Source: Pseudomonadota bacterium
Lineage (GTDB): Bacteria > Pseudomonadota > Gammaproteobacteria > Burkholderiales > Thiobacillaceae
Direction: 5' to 3'
Length of the DNA: 13,561 bases
Assembly (NCBI GenBank): GCA_021836225.1
Contig: JAKBJA010000158.1
Coordinates: 1 to 13,561, forward strand
Below are positions 7,314 to 13,561 of this stretch, one piece after another. The notes beneath the pieces were generated by a model, which made no database searches, was not told the DNA's origin, and saw only the letters and a program-made list of their open reading frames with translations. The translations under genes and the position numbers were made by a program. Positions within the stretch are counted from its first letter, which is position 1. Each line of letters starts with the position of its first letter.

Positions 7314-8594
7314 TTAGCTGGCTACCGCAGCCATAGGCTTTCTCCATGACTCGCCGGGATCCGTTGAAAGCCTCAGCGCGATCAATGAATAGCCGAGTAG
7401 CTGGAACAGAAATTCCCAGTAGGTGATGCCCAGGGTCAGCCCACCGGCCGCGTAGGCCACCAGCGCGGCGCGCAGCATGGCCCCGTAGTCGACCAGCCAT
7501 GGCTCACCGCTGCGTCTTCCGCGGCCGATCATGCGAGTTAGTCCGATCATCGTTCCGGCGAGCAGCGTCACCCACAAGATAAAACCGGGAATGCCATGTT
7601 CCGCCAGCACCTCGATATAGGCGCTGTGCCAATCCAGCGTGCCGGGGTCGCCACGGCCGCTGAATTTGACGGTGACCGCACGCCAGCCTTCAAAGCCGGA
7701 ACCCGTCCATGGATCGCGCTGTACGTAGCTCAGACCCTGTCGCCATGCCTCCTGACGACTTTGGAAGGACTGGTCTTCTTCATAACTGGTAATGGTCTCC
7801 ATCCGCGCGTGCCATTTTTCTGGCAGATTCACCAGCGCCACGGCAACCCCCGCCGCAACCAGAAAGATCGCCAGGTACTTTTGCTTGCTGTTCCACACGA
7901 GGAACGCGCTCATCGCCGCCAGACTCACCAGCCCCCCGCGCGACCAAGAGGTGAGCGCAGCGACGTAACACAGGGTGATCGCGACCATGATGGTCCAGCG
8001 AAGCGGACGATCATGAGTTTGACGCAACCAGAGCACCAAGAGCGGGATGGTCATGGCCAGGGCGACTGCGAATTCATTGTTACCGCCGATCTGGCCGTTC
8101 GGGGGGCCATACACGCGATCGGCGAAACCCGTCATCACTGCCCAATAGCCGCCTTTCAGGGCGACCAGCGCAATGCCGGCCGCCGTCGCGACGATCAGGT
8201 AATGCAGCTTTTCACGCGTGTCGACCAGCCAAAGGGTTAGCAGCAGGGGCGGGAAGAGCAGGCCCACCTCGAACAGTCTGCCCCGGGCGGTGTCCGGCAA
8301 CAGGGCAAACTGGGTGGTCAGGGCAAAATGGGCAAACAGCAAGCCAAGCACGGCCAGCCGCCAGTCCCAGAAAAGCGGCGGATATCGCCTGGTTCGCCAA
8401 TAGTCGGCCACCACCGCGACGCAAGTAACCAGAAACAGCACCCTGTACACAGGAAATTGGGTCGTCCACTCGCCGCCATACGATTGCGGATGCATTGCGC
8501 CGAGCAGCGCAAGGCCGACCACGCCAATCCAGGGCTTGCGCCAGGCCATCCATACCAACGCAAGCATCATGACGAACAGGGCCATATCTCGCAT
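7314..8594 (-). CDS. Probable O-glycosylation ligase, exosortase A-associated type (Wzy/WaaL fold)
   Basis: 426 residues from ATG 8594. About ten or more hydrophobic segments are visible, with the family's N-terminus MRDMALF, then RKPWIGVV, AMHPQSYG, and the conserved YGPPNGQIGGNNEFAVAL (162-179). The ligase signature SWSRGGLVSL (216-225) and a periplasmic loop with RQEAWRQG...DPWTGSGFEGW and WHSAYIEVLAEHGIPGF follow. This matches the PEP-CTERM-associated subgroup of O-antigen ligase-like proteins, thought to transfer lipid-linked glycan to protein or polymer in the periplasm. An in-frame GTG at 8627 would add eleven residues and overlap the VanZ stop. I prefer ATG 8594 because family members begin MRDxxL and GGAA-like bases (GGAACC) precede it. 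It follows the VanZ gene by 19 bases, so it is co-transcribed. With the second ligase homologue past the PEP-CTERM gene it brackets a likely glycoprotein substrate. Confidence 0.83.
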   Translation of the reverse strand: MRDMALFVMMLALVWMAWRKPWIGVVGLALLGAMHPQSYGGEWTTQFPVYRVLFLVTCVAVVADYWRTRRYPPLFWDWRLAVLGLLFAHFALTTQFALLPDTARGRLFEVGLLFPPLLLTLWLVDTREKLHYLIVATAAGIALVALKGGYWAVMTGFADRVYGPPNGQIGGNNEFAVALAMTIPLLVLWLRQTHDRPLRWTIMVAITLCYVAALTSWSRGGLVSLAAMSAFLVWNSKQKYLAIFLVAAGVAVALVNLPEKWHARMETITSYEEDQSFQSRQEAWRQGLSYVQRDPWTGSGFEGWRAVTVKFSGRGDPGTLDWHSAYIEVLAEHGIPGFILWVTLLAGTMIGLTRMIGRGRRSGEPWLVDYGAMLRAALVAYAAGGLTLGITYWEFLFQLLGYSLIALRLSTDPGESWRKPMAAVAS

Positions 8595-8613
8595 AGTCAG
8601 GTTCCAGAATGCA

Positions 8614-10050
8614 TTAGCTGATCTCACTCAGTTTCTTGCGGCGTGTTTTATGCGCATGTCGATTCTCACCCTGCGAAAACGCGTTGTTCCTCATAGGTTG
8701 CGTGGTCAGCGTCTTGCGGGAAAAGAAGATTCTGATCATGACAAACCCCAGGGTGCCTCCCAGCCACTGCAGCACGATGTCCATGCTATCCGGGTTTTTC
8801 TCTGGCTGGGCGATCCGCCCCACCACCACGACCACGGCCGTGAACGCAATCAACATAAGGGAAAATAAAGTCCCGTAGCCACGCCAGGTCCAGCGCAAAT
8901 TGGACACAAACCAGGCCAGCAATGCACCCAGTGGAATGAAAAATAATACTTTGTGCAGCAACTCGGTGGCTGCACGAAACTCGGTGCCGTAGTAATAGGC
9001 CTCGAAGGGCACGCGTCCCAGAAAATTGTGCAGACGCTCGCGCAGGAAAGCGCCATCCGTCCTAAAATCGAAGGGGAACCAGAACATGAACAACAGCACC
9101 GCCATCCAGCCTGTCGCCATCATCAGCGGCAGCCACGCCGACCACGCCGGCATCTGGCTGGCAGGTTCCACACGCACGGCCAAGCGGCCGCCGACCCAAG
9201 CCCCCAGCGCTGCGCCCGCGGCAGCGGTGAAGAGGTCGGTGATATCGCTGACACGCGAATAGACAAACAACTGCATGACTTCCAGCACGACGGCGGTACC
9301 CAGCGTCATGCCCCACACGCGCCAACCATTACGTGTGCCGTCGACCCGCCACAACAGCGCCAGCGGTGTCCAGACCAAAGCATCGGTGGCGACTTCGTAC
9401 AACGCGTAGGCAGGGTCAGCAGGCAGGCGGCCAAACGGAATCAGGTTGACCTTGCCGTCCCGCCATTGATGGAAGATCTCGACCAGGCTGATGGTCAGAT
9501 CGAGCGGTAGGATGTTATAAACCAGCACGCCGGCCAGGTACACCCAGGCCAGCCGCTCGGCCAGCGCGGCGCGGGCATGGATCTGCTGCCAGGACTGCAG
9601 CCAGTCGACGAAACGCCCTCCCGCCCCCCACCAGGCCAGAACGCCGACGATGCCGCCCAGGGTTTCGGCATAGATGTCATTCTGCGACACCGTGCGCTGC
9701 GGGAAAAACAGCTGGGTGAATTCGATGCCGACGCTCAAGGCAATGGCCACCGGAATCAGCGCCAGCGTCACAAGCGCCGTTCGCAGGTGGCCGGTACCTG
9801 CCGACAGCGCGCCCATCCACAGGAAGGTCAGCGGAATGAACAGCAGCAGGTTGGCCACCCAGTCGGCGCGCGAACCGATGCCGAGCTGAAGGAACGGTAT
9901 CGCGCCGAAGCGGGCCACCGCTTCGCCCCACGGCAACGCGCGGAGTTCAAGCGGCACCAGGCTGCCGTAAATGACAAACGCGGTGTAAACCAGCGCGGCC
10001 AGCCACAACAGGCTGCGGGGATTGCCGGACGTTCCCGCGTTCCTGCTCAT
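8614..10050 (-). CDS. VanZ-like polytopic membrane protein with three VanZ-type repeats
   Basis: 478 residues and about a dozen hydrophobic segments. Three copies of a VanZ-like unit can be followed. The first has DWVANLLLFIPL (63-74), then IEFTQLF...SQNDIYAETLGGIVG (109-136). The second has NLIPFGRL (202-209), ATDALVWTPLALLW (221-234), then LEVMQLFVYSRVSDITDLFTAA (256-277). The third has ELLHKVLFFIPLGALLAW (363-380), then DIVLQWLGGTLGF (424-436). VanZ proteins give low-level teicoplanin resistance in enterococci, but relatives are common in exopolysaccharide and PEP-CTERM loci, where their function is unknown. A longer open frame to 10227 exists. I chose ATG 10050 because it overlaps the upstream stop as ATGA, and the extra N-terminal region is a low-complexity Ala/Gly/Arg run antisense-like to the neighbour's coding frame. 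The tail is very basic (HKTRRKK). Translationally coupled to the beta-helix gene and probably to the ligase. Role in glycan assembly is inferred from context. Confidence 0.8.
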   Translation of the reverse strand: MSRNAGTSGNPRSLLWLAALVYTAFVIYGSLVPLELRALPWGEAVARFGAIPFLQLGIGSRADWVANLLLFIPLTFLWMGALSAGTGHLRTALVTLALIPVAIALSVGIEFTQLFFPQRTVSQNDIYAETLGGIVGVLAWWGAGGRFVDWLQSWQQIHARAALAERLAWVYLAGVLVYNILPLDLTISLVEIFHQWRDGKVNLIPFGRLPADPAYALYEVATDALVWTPLALLWRVDGTRNGWRVWGMTLGTAVVLEVMQLFVYSRVSDITDLFTAAAGAALGAWVGGRLAVRVEPASQMPAWSAWLPLMMATGWMAVLLFMFWFPFDFRTDGAFLRERLHNFLGRVPFEAYYYGTEFRAATELLHKVLFFIPLGALLAWFVSNLRWTWRGYGTLFSLMLIAFTAVVVVVGRIAQPEKNPDSMDIVLQWLGGTLGFVMIRIFFSRKTLTTQPMRNNAFSQGENRHAHKTRRKKLSEIS

Positions 10051-11294
10051 GGCCGGGCGGCGTCCAGCGTGCGCAGCAGGGCCGGGGCGGCCCGTGCGCC
10101 AATGCGTTCCGCCCCCTGCCAGCCGGGATAGGCCGCCAGTTCGCGCACCAGCCCATCCGGCAGGCGGCGCAGCGGCTGGCCCGCAAGCAGGTGCGGCGTC
10201 AGTTCCGCCACGGCGACACCCAGCCAATCGGGCTGATAGTCCAGGATGAGGTTGTGCGCGGCCTCGCCGCCCCGCAAGGGTGTGACGGCGGCCACCACAT
10301 TGGCGACCACGCGCTGGCGATAGGACATGCCCTCGCCCTGCCGTACCCGGATGCCCGTGCCCGATGCCAGCACCGTATTGGAGAAAATGTCCATGTCGCG
10401 CGGTACGTCGTTATGCGGCTGGATGCGAATCGCATCGCCGCTGCCGTTGATAAACACATTGTCGTACACCGCCACCCGACCCTCTGCCTGCAACAGCGCT
10501 TCGCTGGGATTGTGCAGGAAGAGGTTGCCGTAGACCAGATAGCGGTCCTCGCTGCCGGGTCCCGTCAGCGGAACATGCCCCAGCAGGACGTTGGGGCGCG
10601 CCTGCGGACCGGGCAATGCGTCCTGCTTGGAAAACACGTTGTAGCGGATCACCGTGTCGTGGCGATCCGCATATTCACTTGGGCGGAATTTCTGATGCTT
10701 GATCTGCAGGTTGTAGCCCAGCGTGTGCGTGATCCGGTTGCCCTCGATGACGCCGCCGACAAAGGGATCGCTGCCATCCGAATCGCCGAAATACATGCCG
10801 GTCCCGACCCGCTCGATGCGATTGTTTCTGACCGTCCAGCCGAAAGCCGGACACTTGGTGGAGATGCCCACATTCTGCTGCGACGCCGCATGGTCGTGGA
10901 TGAAGAGATGTTCCAGCGTGATGAAATCGGCATAGCGGCTGTGACCCTCGGCCTTGACCGCATCCACCGGCAGGTTGCCGCCATCGAGCTGCAGATGGCG
11001 CAACACCAGATGACGCACATTGACCAGGCTGACCGTATTGGCGCGCGGCCGCGCGATAAAGCGCGGCGGCGCGGCGGGGTCGGCCGCCTCGATGACGATC
11101 GGCTGACCGGCCTGCCCGGACAAATCGCTCAGCGGCAAGCCCTGGCGGTAATCGCCCGGCGCCAGCAGCAAGCGGTCGCCCGGCTGCAGGCGGCGCAAAT
11201 AATCGCGGTAGTCGTCCGTACCCGCGCGATAGTCCGCTGCGGCGGCCACGCCCGTCAGCAGGCAGAGCAGTCCTGCGCAGACGGCTTGCCGCAT
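10047..11294 (-). CDS. Secreted right-handed parallel beta-helix protein, polysaccharide lyase-like
   Basis: 415 residues with a Sec signal peptide (MRQAVCAGLLCLLTGVAAAA, cut near residue 20). The body shows successive beta-helix rungs with an asparagine-ladder pattern: VRNNRIERVGTGMYF (155-169), IEGNRITHTLGYNLQI (183-198), VYGNLFLHN (254-262), VYDNVFINGSGDAIRI (276-291), IFSNTVLASGTGIRV (303-317). The start PGDRLLLAPGDYRQGLPL is typical of lyases and epimerases of the chondroitinase-B/pectate-lyase shape. Proteins of this fold cut or modify acidic polysaccharides, usually in the periplasm; no catalytic set can be assigned by eye. The start ATG 11294 overlaps the aroK stop (TGATG), and the stop overlaps the VanZ start (ATGA), so it is coupled at both ends. 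In a glycan locus it may trim or edit the polymer during export. Fold is confident, substrate unknown. Confidence 0.8.
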   Translation of the reverse strand: MRQAVCAGLLCLLTGVAAAADYRAGTDDYRDYLRRLQPGDRLLLAPGDYRQGLPLSDLSGQAGQPIVIEAADPAAPPRFIARPRANTVSLVNVRHLVLRHLQLDGGNLPVDAVKAEGHSRYADFITLEHLFIHDHAASQQNVGISTKCPAFGWTVRNNRIERVGTGMYFGDSDGSDPFVGGVIEGNRITHTLGYNLQIKHQKFRPSEYADRHDTVIRYNVFSKQDALPGPQARPNVLLGHVPLTGPGSEDRYLVYGNLFLHNPSEALLQAEGRVAVYDNVFINGSGDAIRIQPHNDVPRDMDIFSNTVLASGTGIRVRQGEGMSYRQRVVANVVAAVTPLRGGEAAHNLILDYQPDWLGVAVAELTPHLLAGQPLRRLPDGLVRELAAYPGWQGAERIGARAAPALLRTLDAARP

Positions 11295-11845
11295 CAGCCT
11301 GTCGTATCGGGCAGCGGCAGCCCGCTCCTCAGCAGGTCCAGCTTGCCGCAGAGCACACGAGCCATCCCCGCCACGCCCTGGCGCCCGGTATCCACCACGA
11401 TGTCGGCCACTTCGCGGTACAGCGGGTCGCGCTGCTGGTACAGCTCGCGCAGTCTGGCGAGCGGATTTTCGGTTTGCAGCAGCGGGCGATTGCGGTCGTG
11501 CCGGGTGCGCTCATGCAGATGCTCGGGGGTGCCGCGCAAATAAATGACCACGCCATTTTTCCTCAGATTTTCACGGTTGGCCGCCGACAACACCGCGCCG
11601 CCGCCGGTGGCCAGCACGATGCCGGACAGGGCCGTCAGCTCGGCAATCACGGCCTCCTCACGCTTGCGAAATCCCGCCTCGCCCTCGATCTCGAAAATGA
11701 CCGGAATCTTGACCCCGGTACGCGCCTCGATCTCATGGTCCGAATCATAGAAGGTGCAGCCGTAATGCCTGGCCAGCAATCGCCCCACCGTGGTCTTGCC
11801 GGCACCCATCAGTCCGACGAGGTAAAGGTTGTCTTGCTTGCTCAT
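11294..11845 (-). CDS. aroK: Shikimate kinase
   Basis: 183 residues, the usual length. It phosphorylates shikimate at the 3-hydroxyl with ATP in the cytosolic chorismate pathway. All landmarks are present: Walker A GLMGAGKTT (11-19), the shikimate-binding DSD (34-36, Asp36), Arg60 in GFRKRE, the GGGAV segment (81-85), and the lid RNRPLL (118-123). The ATG at 11845 has no Shine-Dalgarno sequence; a promoter-like TAGAAT box ends six bases before it, so the message could be leaderless. In betaproteobacteria aroK usually follows pilQ and precedes aroB. Here the upstream part is kept, but the next gene is a secreted beta-helix protein that overlaps the stop codon, so aroK heads the glycan transcription unit. 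The pilQ terminator separates it from the pilus operon. Function is confident; aroL and aroK are not separable by sequence alone. Confidence 0.95.
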   Translation of the reverse strand: MSKQDNLYLVGLMGAGKTTVGRLLARHYGCTFYDSDHEIEARTGVKIPVIFEIEGEAGFRKREEAVIAELTALSGIVLATGGGAVLSAANRENLRKNGVVIYLRGTPEHLHERTRHDRNRPLLQTENPLARLRELYQQRDPLYREVADIVVDTGRQGVAGMARVLCGKLDLLRSGLPLPDTTG

Positions 11846-11851
11846 GGCGCC

Positions 11852-11879
11852 ATTCTAATTGAGAGTGGCCTGTTGGAAA
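11852..11879 (-). promoter_or_regulatory. Predicted sigma-70 promoter of aroK and downstream genes
   Basis: On the minus strand TTTCCA (11874-11879, 4 of 6 to TTGACA), a 16-base spacer and TAGAAT (11852-11857, 5 of 6 to TATAAT). Initiation about seven bases further on lands at the A of the aroK ATG at 11845. It lies after the pilQ terminator and so would restart transcription. Prediction by eye. Confidence 0.45.
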
Positions 11880-11916
11880 GCGGCGCACGGGAAGGACGCG
11901 GGAGAAAATCAGGACG

Positions 11917-11944
11917 AAAAAAAGCGCGGGACAGGCCCGCGCTT
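11917..11944 (-). terminator. Rho-independent terminator of pilQ
   Basis: Minus-strand AAGCGCGGG (11944-11936), loop CCTGT (11935-11931) and CCCGCGCTT (11930-11922) give a perfect 9-base-pair GC-rich stem. A run of seven T (11923-11917) follows, partly within the stem. It begins 15 bases after the pilQ stop. This is a textbook intrinsic terminator and separates the pilus operon from aroK. The remaining bases up to aroK hold only the predicted promoter. Confidence 0.9.
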
Positions 11945-11959
11945 GGATGCGTTCCGCAA

Positions 11960-13561
11960 TCAGCGGATCGACAGGCGCTCGTCGAGGATGCGCGGCGTGA
12001 TGAAGATGATCAGCTCGGTCTTTTTGTTCTTCTTGGTGGTGGTCTTGAACAGATTACCGAACAGAGGCACATCGCCCAGCAGCGGCACCTTGCTCACGCC
12101 CGAGTTTTCGTCGCCGTCGAAGATGCCGCCCAGAACCAGGGTTTCGCCGTTGTTCACGCGCACCTGGGTCTTGATCCGCTTGGTTTCGATCGCCGGGTTG
12201 TCGCCAATATTCGCAATTTCCTTCACCGCATCCTTCTGCACCTCGACGGTCAGGATGATCGCGTCATTGTTGAGGATCTGCGGATCGACCAGCAGGCACA
12301 GGAAAGCGTCCTTGAAGGTCACCGTCGCGGGCGAGTTGGCCGTTCCGGGCGTGATGTACGGGATCTGCGTACCATTCAGAATCACCGCCGGCTTCTGGTT
12401 GGACGTCATCACGCGCGGATTGGAAATCACCTTGCCCTTGTTGTCTGCTTCCAGTGCGCGCAACTCCAGGTTCAACAAGCTCCCGTTGGCAGGATCCAGC
12501 AGGTTCAGAATCAAGTTGGCAGCGCCGGAAACTGCCGGCAGAGCCTGTCCACCCCCACTGATACTCCGGCTGCCACTACTGTTTGCAGCCGAAAAGCTCA
12601 GCCGTGCGCCCAGATCGCGGCTCCAATCATCGGTCGCCACCACCACCCGCGCCTCGATCATGACCTGGCGTGCCGGCACGTCCAGCCGTGCGAGCAACTC
12701 GCGCACTTCCTGTATCTTGCGCGCCGTGTCGGTGATGATCAGCGTATTGGTCTTGAGTTCATAGGTTGCGCGGCCCCGCTTGGTGAGAACCTTCTGGTCA
12801 TTTTCGCCCTTGCCCTGCTGCGAGGCCTGCGCCGCCGCCGCGCCGCCCAGACCCTGCGCCTGCGCCGAACAGTTGACCGCGTTGTTGCCGGCGGAAGCGA
12901 GGAAGGCGCCGGAAGCAAAGCCATACAGCATGGTTTGCGCTTCATCCGCCCGCATGTAGTTAAGCTGAATGTATTCGGTGGTCAACGGCTCCAGATCAGC
13001 CACCGCAGACCGGGCTTCATACTCGAGCTTCTCCTTGGCCAGCAATTCGTCCTTGGGCGCGATCCAGATGACGTTGCCGTTCTGGCGCTTGTCCAGGCCC
13101 TTGGTCTGCATGATGAGATCGAGCGCCTGATCCCACGGCACATCTTTCAGACGCAGGGTGAGGTTGCCGGTCACGGAGTCGCTGGCGATGATGTTGAGGC
13201 CGGTGAAGTCGGCGATGACCTGCAGCACCGAGCGCACTTCGACGTTCTGGAAGTTGAGCGAGAGTTTCTCGCCGACGTATTTCACCTTGCCGTCGGCGGT
13301 CTTCTTCTGGGCGTCGTCGCTCTGTTTGACTTCGACGATAAAGCTGTTGTCGGTCTGGTAGGCGGAATACTCCCAGCCGCCCTTGGGCTGGATCACCATG
13401 CGGGTGTTGTCGCCCAGGGTATAGGTTTCGACGATCTGCACCGGGGTGCCGAAATCGGCCACGTCCAGACGGCGCTGCAGCGCCTTGGGCAGTTCGGTGC
13501 CGATGAAGTCGACGACCACGCCGTTGGCCTGCTGGCGGATATTGATGCCGGCCTGGGCGTC
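11960..13561 (-). CDS. pilQ: Type IV pilus outer-membrane secretin PilQ (5' end beyond the window)
   Basis: The frame stays open to the right edge, giving about 533 residues; the signal peptide and most of the N-terminal AMIN region are missing. The visible part begins within the segment before VVVDFIGTELPKALQRRLDV, typical of PilQ. It is followed by the STN/N0 domain (LSLNFQNVEVRSVLQVIADF...VPWDQALDLIMQ), the N1/secretin-N domain (YIQLNYMRADEAQTMLYG...ATYELKTNTLIITDTARKI) and the secretin beta-barrel domain. It ends with VPLLGDVPLFGNLFKTT...ELIIFITPRIL. PilQ forms the multimeric gate through which the pilus passes the outer membrane, used for twitching and DNA uptake. Within N1 there is a low-complexity Gly/Ala/Gln insert with one Cys (about 12806-12905), common as a variable spacer in PilQ. 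The GTG at 13519 is not the real start. A strong terminator follows the stop. Confidence 0.95.
   Translation of the reverse strand, partial: DAQAGINIRQQANGVVVDFIGTELPKALQRRLDVADFGTPVQIVETYTLGDNTRMVIQPKGGWEYSAYQTDNSFIVEVKQSDDAQKKTADGKVKYVGEKLSLNFQNVEVRSVLQVIADFTGLNIIASDSVTGNLTLRLKDVPWDQALDLIMQTKGLDKRQNGNVIWIAPKDELLAKEKLEYEARSAVADLEPLTTEYIQLNYMRADEAQTMLYGFASGAFLASAGNNAVNCSAQAQGLGGAAAAQASQQGKGENDQKVLTKRGRATYELKTNTLIITDTARKIQEVRELLARLDVPARQVMIEARVVVATDDWSRDLGARLSFSAANSSGSRSISGGGQALPAVSGAANLILNLLDPANGSLLNLELRALEADNKGKVISNPRVMTSNQKPAVILNGTQIPYITPGTANSPATVTFKDAFLCLLVDPQILNNDAIILTVEVQKDAVKEIANIGDNPAIETKRIKTQVRVNNGETLVLGGIFDGDENSGVSKVPLLGDVPLFGNLFKTTTKKNKKTELIIFITPRILDERLSIR

Noticed and set aside
8595..8627. 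GTG start at 8627 for the exosortase-associated ligase
   Set aside because: It would add eleven residues not expected in the family and has a poor ribosome-binding site; ATG 8594 starts with MRDMALF as in related proteins. Not fully excluded.
10051..10227. Upstream extension of the VanZ-like gene by 59 codons
   Set aside because: The extension overlaps the beta-helix coding region and is low-complexity Ala/Gly/Arg/Pro. ATG 10050 overlaps the upstream stop as ATGA and precedes the first membrane segment properly.
10191..11543. 450-codon plus-strand open frame opposite the beta-helix and aroK genes
   Set aside because: It spans two well-supported minus-strand genes, and the product looks like the complement of their codon bias with no recognisable motif.
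12806..12905. Gly/Ala/Gln-rich stretch in PilQ as a frameshift or assembly error
   Set aside because: The frame continues without interruption into conserved secretin motifs on both sides; such low-complexity spacers occur in PilQ proteins.

Overview
The window reads as a chromosomal segment of a betaproteobacterium. This is inferred from a pilQ-aroK junction of the kind usual in that group, a PEP-CTERM/exosortase-type gene set, moderately high GC and dense coding. No rRNA, tRNA or CRISPR array was seen. Species cannot be named from the sequence.

Layout. Positions 1-107 (+) hold the last 34 codons of an IS110-type transposase. Positions 177-843 (+) hold a compact type II toxin-antitoxin module: a Phd/YefM-like antitoxin and a VapC-like PIN toxin. 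An operator-like palindrome covers the antitoxin promoter and start codon. From 847 to the right edge every gene is on the minus strand. Read in the direction of transcription they are: pilQ (5' end outside the window) with a strong intrinsic terminator; aroK; a secreted right-handed beta-helix protein; a triple-repeat VanZ-like membrane protein; an exosortase A-associated O-glycosylation ligase homologue; a PEP-CTERM protein; a 978-residue two-part membrane protein ending in an O-antigen-ligase domain; a DHH/DHHA1 phosphoesterase; and a fused ATP sulfurylase-APS kinase.

How the genes may work together. aroK, the beta-helix gene and the VanZ gene overlap end to end (TGATG, then ATGA), and the first ligase follows within 20 bases, so these form one transcription unit. 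The PEP-CTERM gene sits between two O-antigen-ligase homologues. It is preceded by a 171-base gap with -24/-12-like elements. PEP-CTERM proteins are exported, processed by an exosortase and often glycosylated, so the block looks like a surface-glycan or glycoprotein locus. At its end, a DHH phosphoesterase (a family that includes pAp phosphatases) is joined TGA-ATG to a PAPS-forming enzyme. This suggests a PAPS supply and pAp clean-up pair serving glycan sulfation. No sulfotransferase and no exosortase lie in the window, so that step is inference.

Main points for a second look: the altered active-site motifs in the ATP sulfurylase half of the fusion; the DHH/PAPS-synthase coupling; the fusion of an unrecognised polytopic module to a ligase that carries a beta-sandwich-like insert; the PEP-CTERM gene between two ligases; and two promoters (antitoxin and aroK) placed so that their transcripts would be leaderless.
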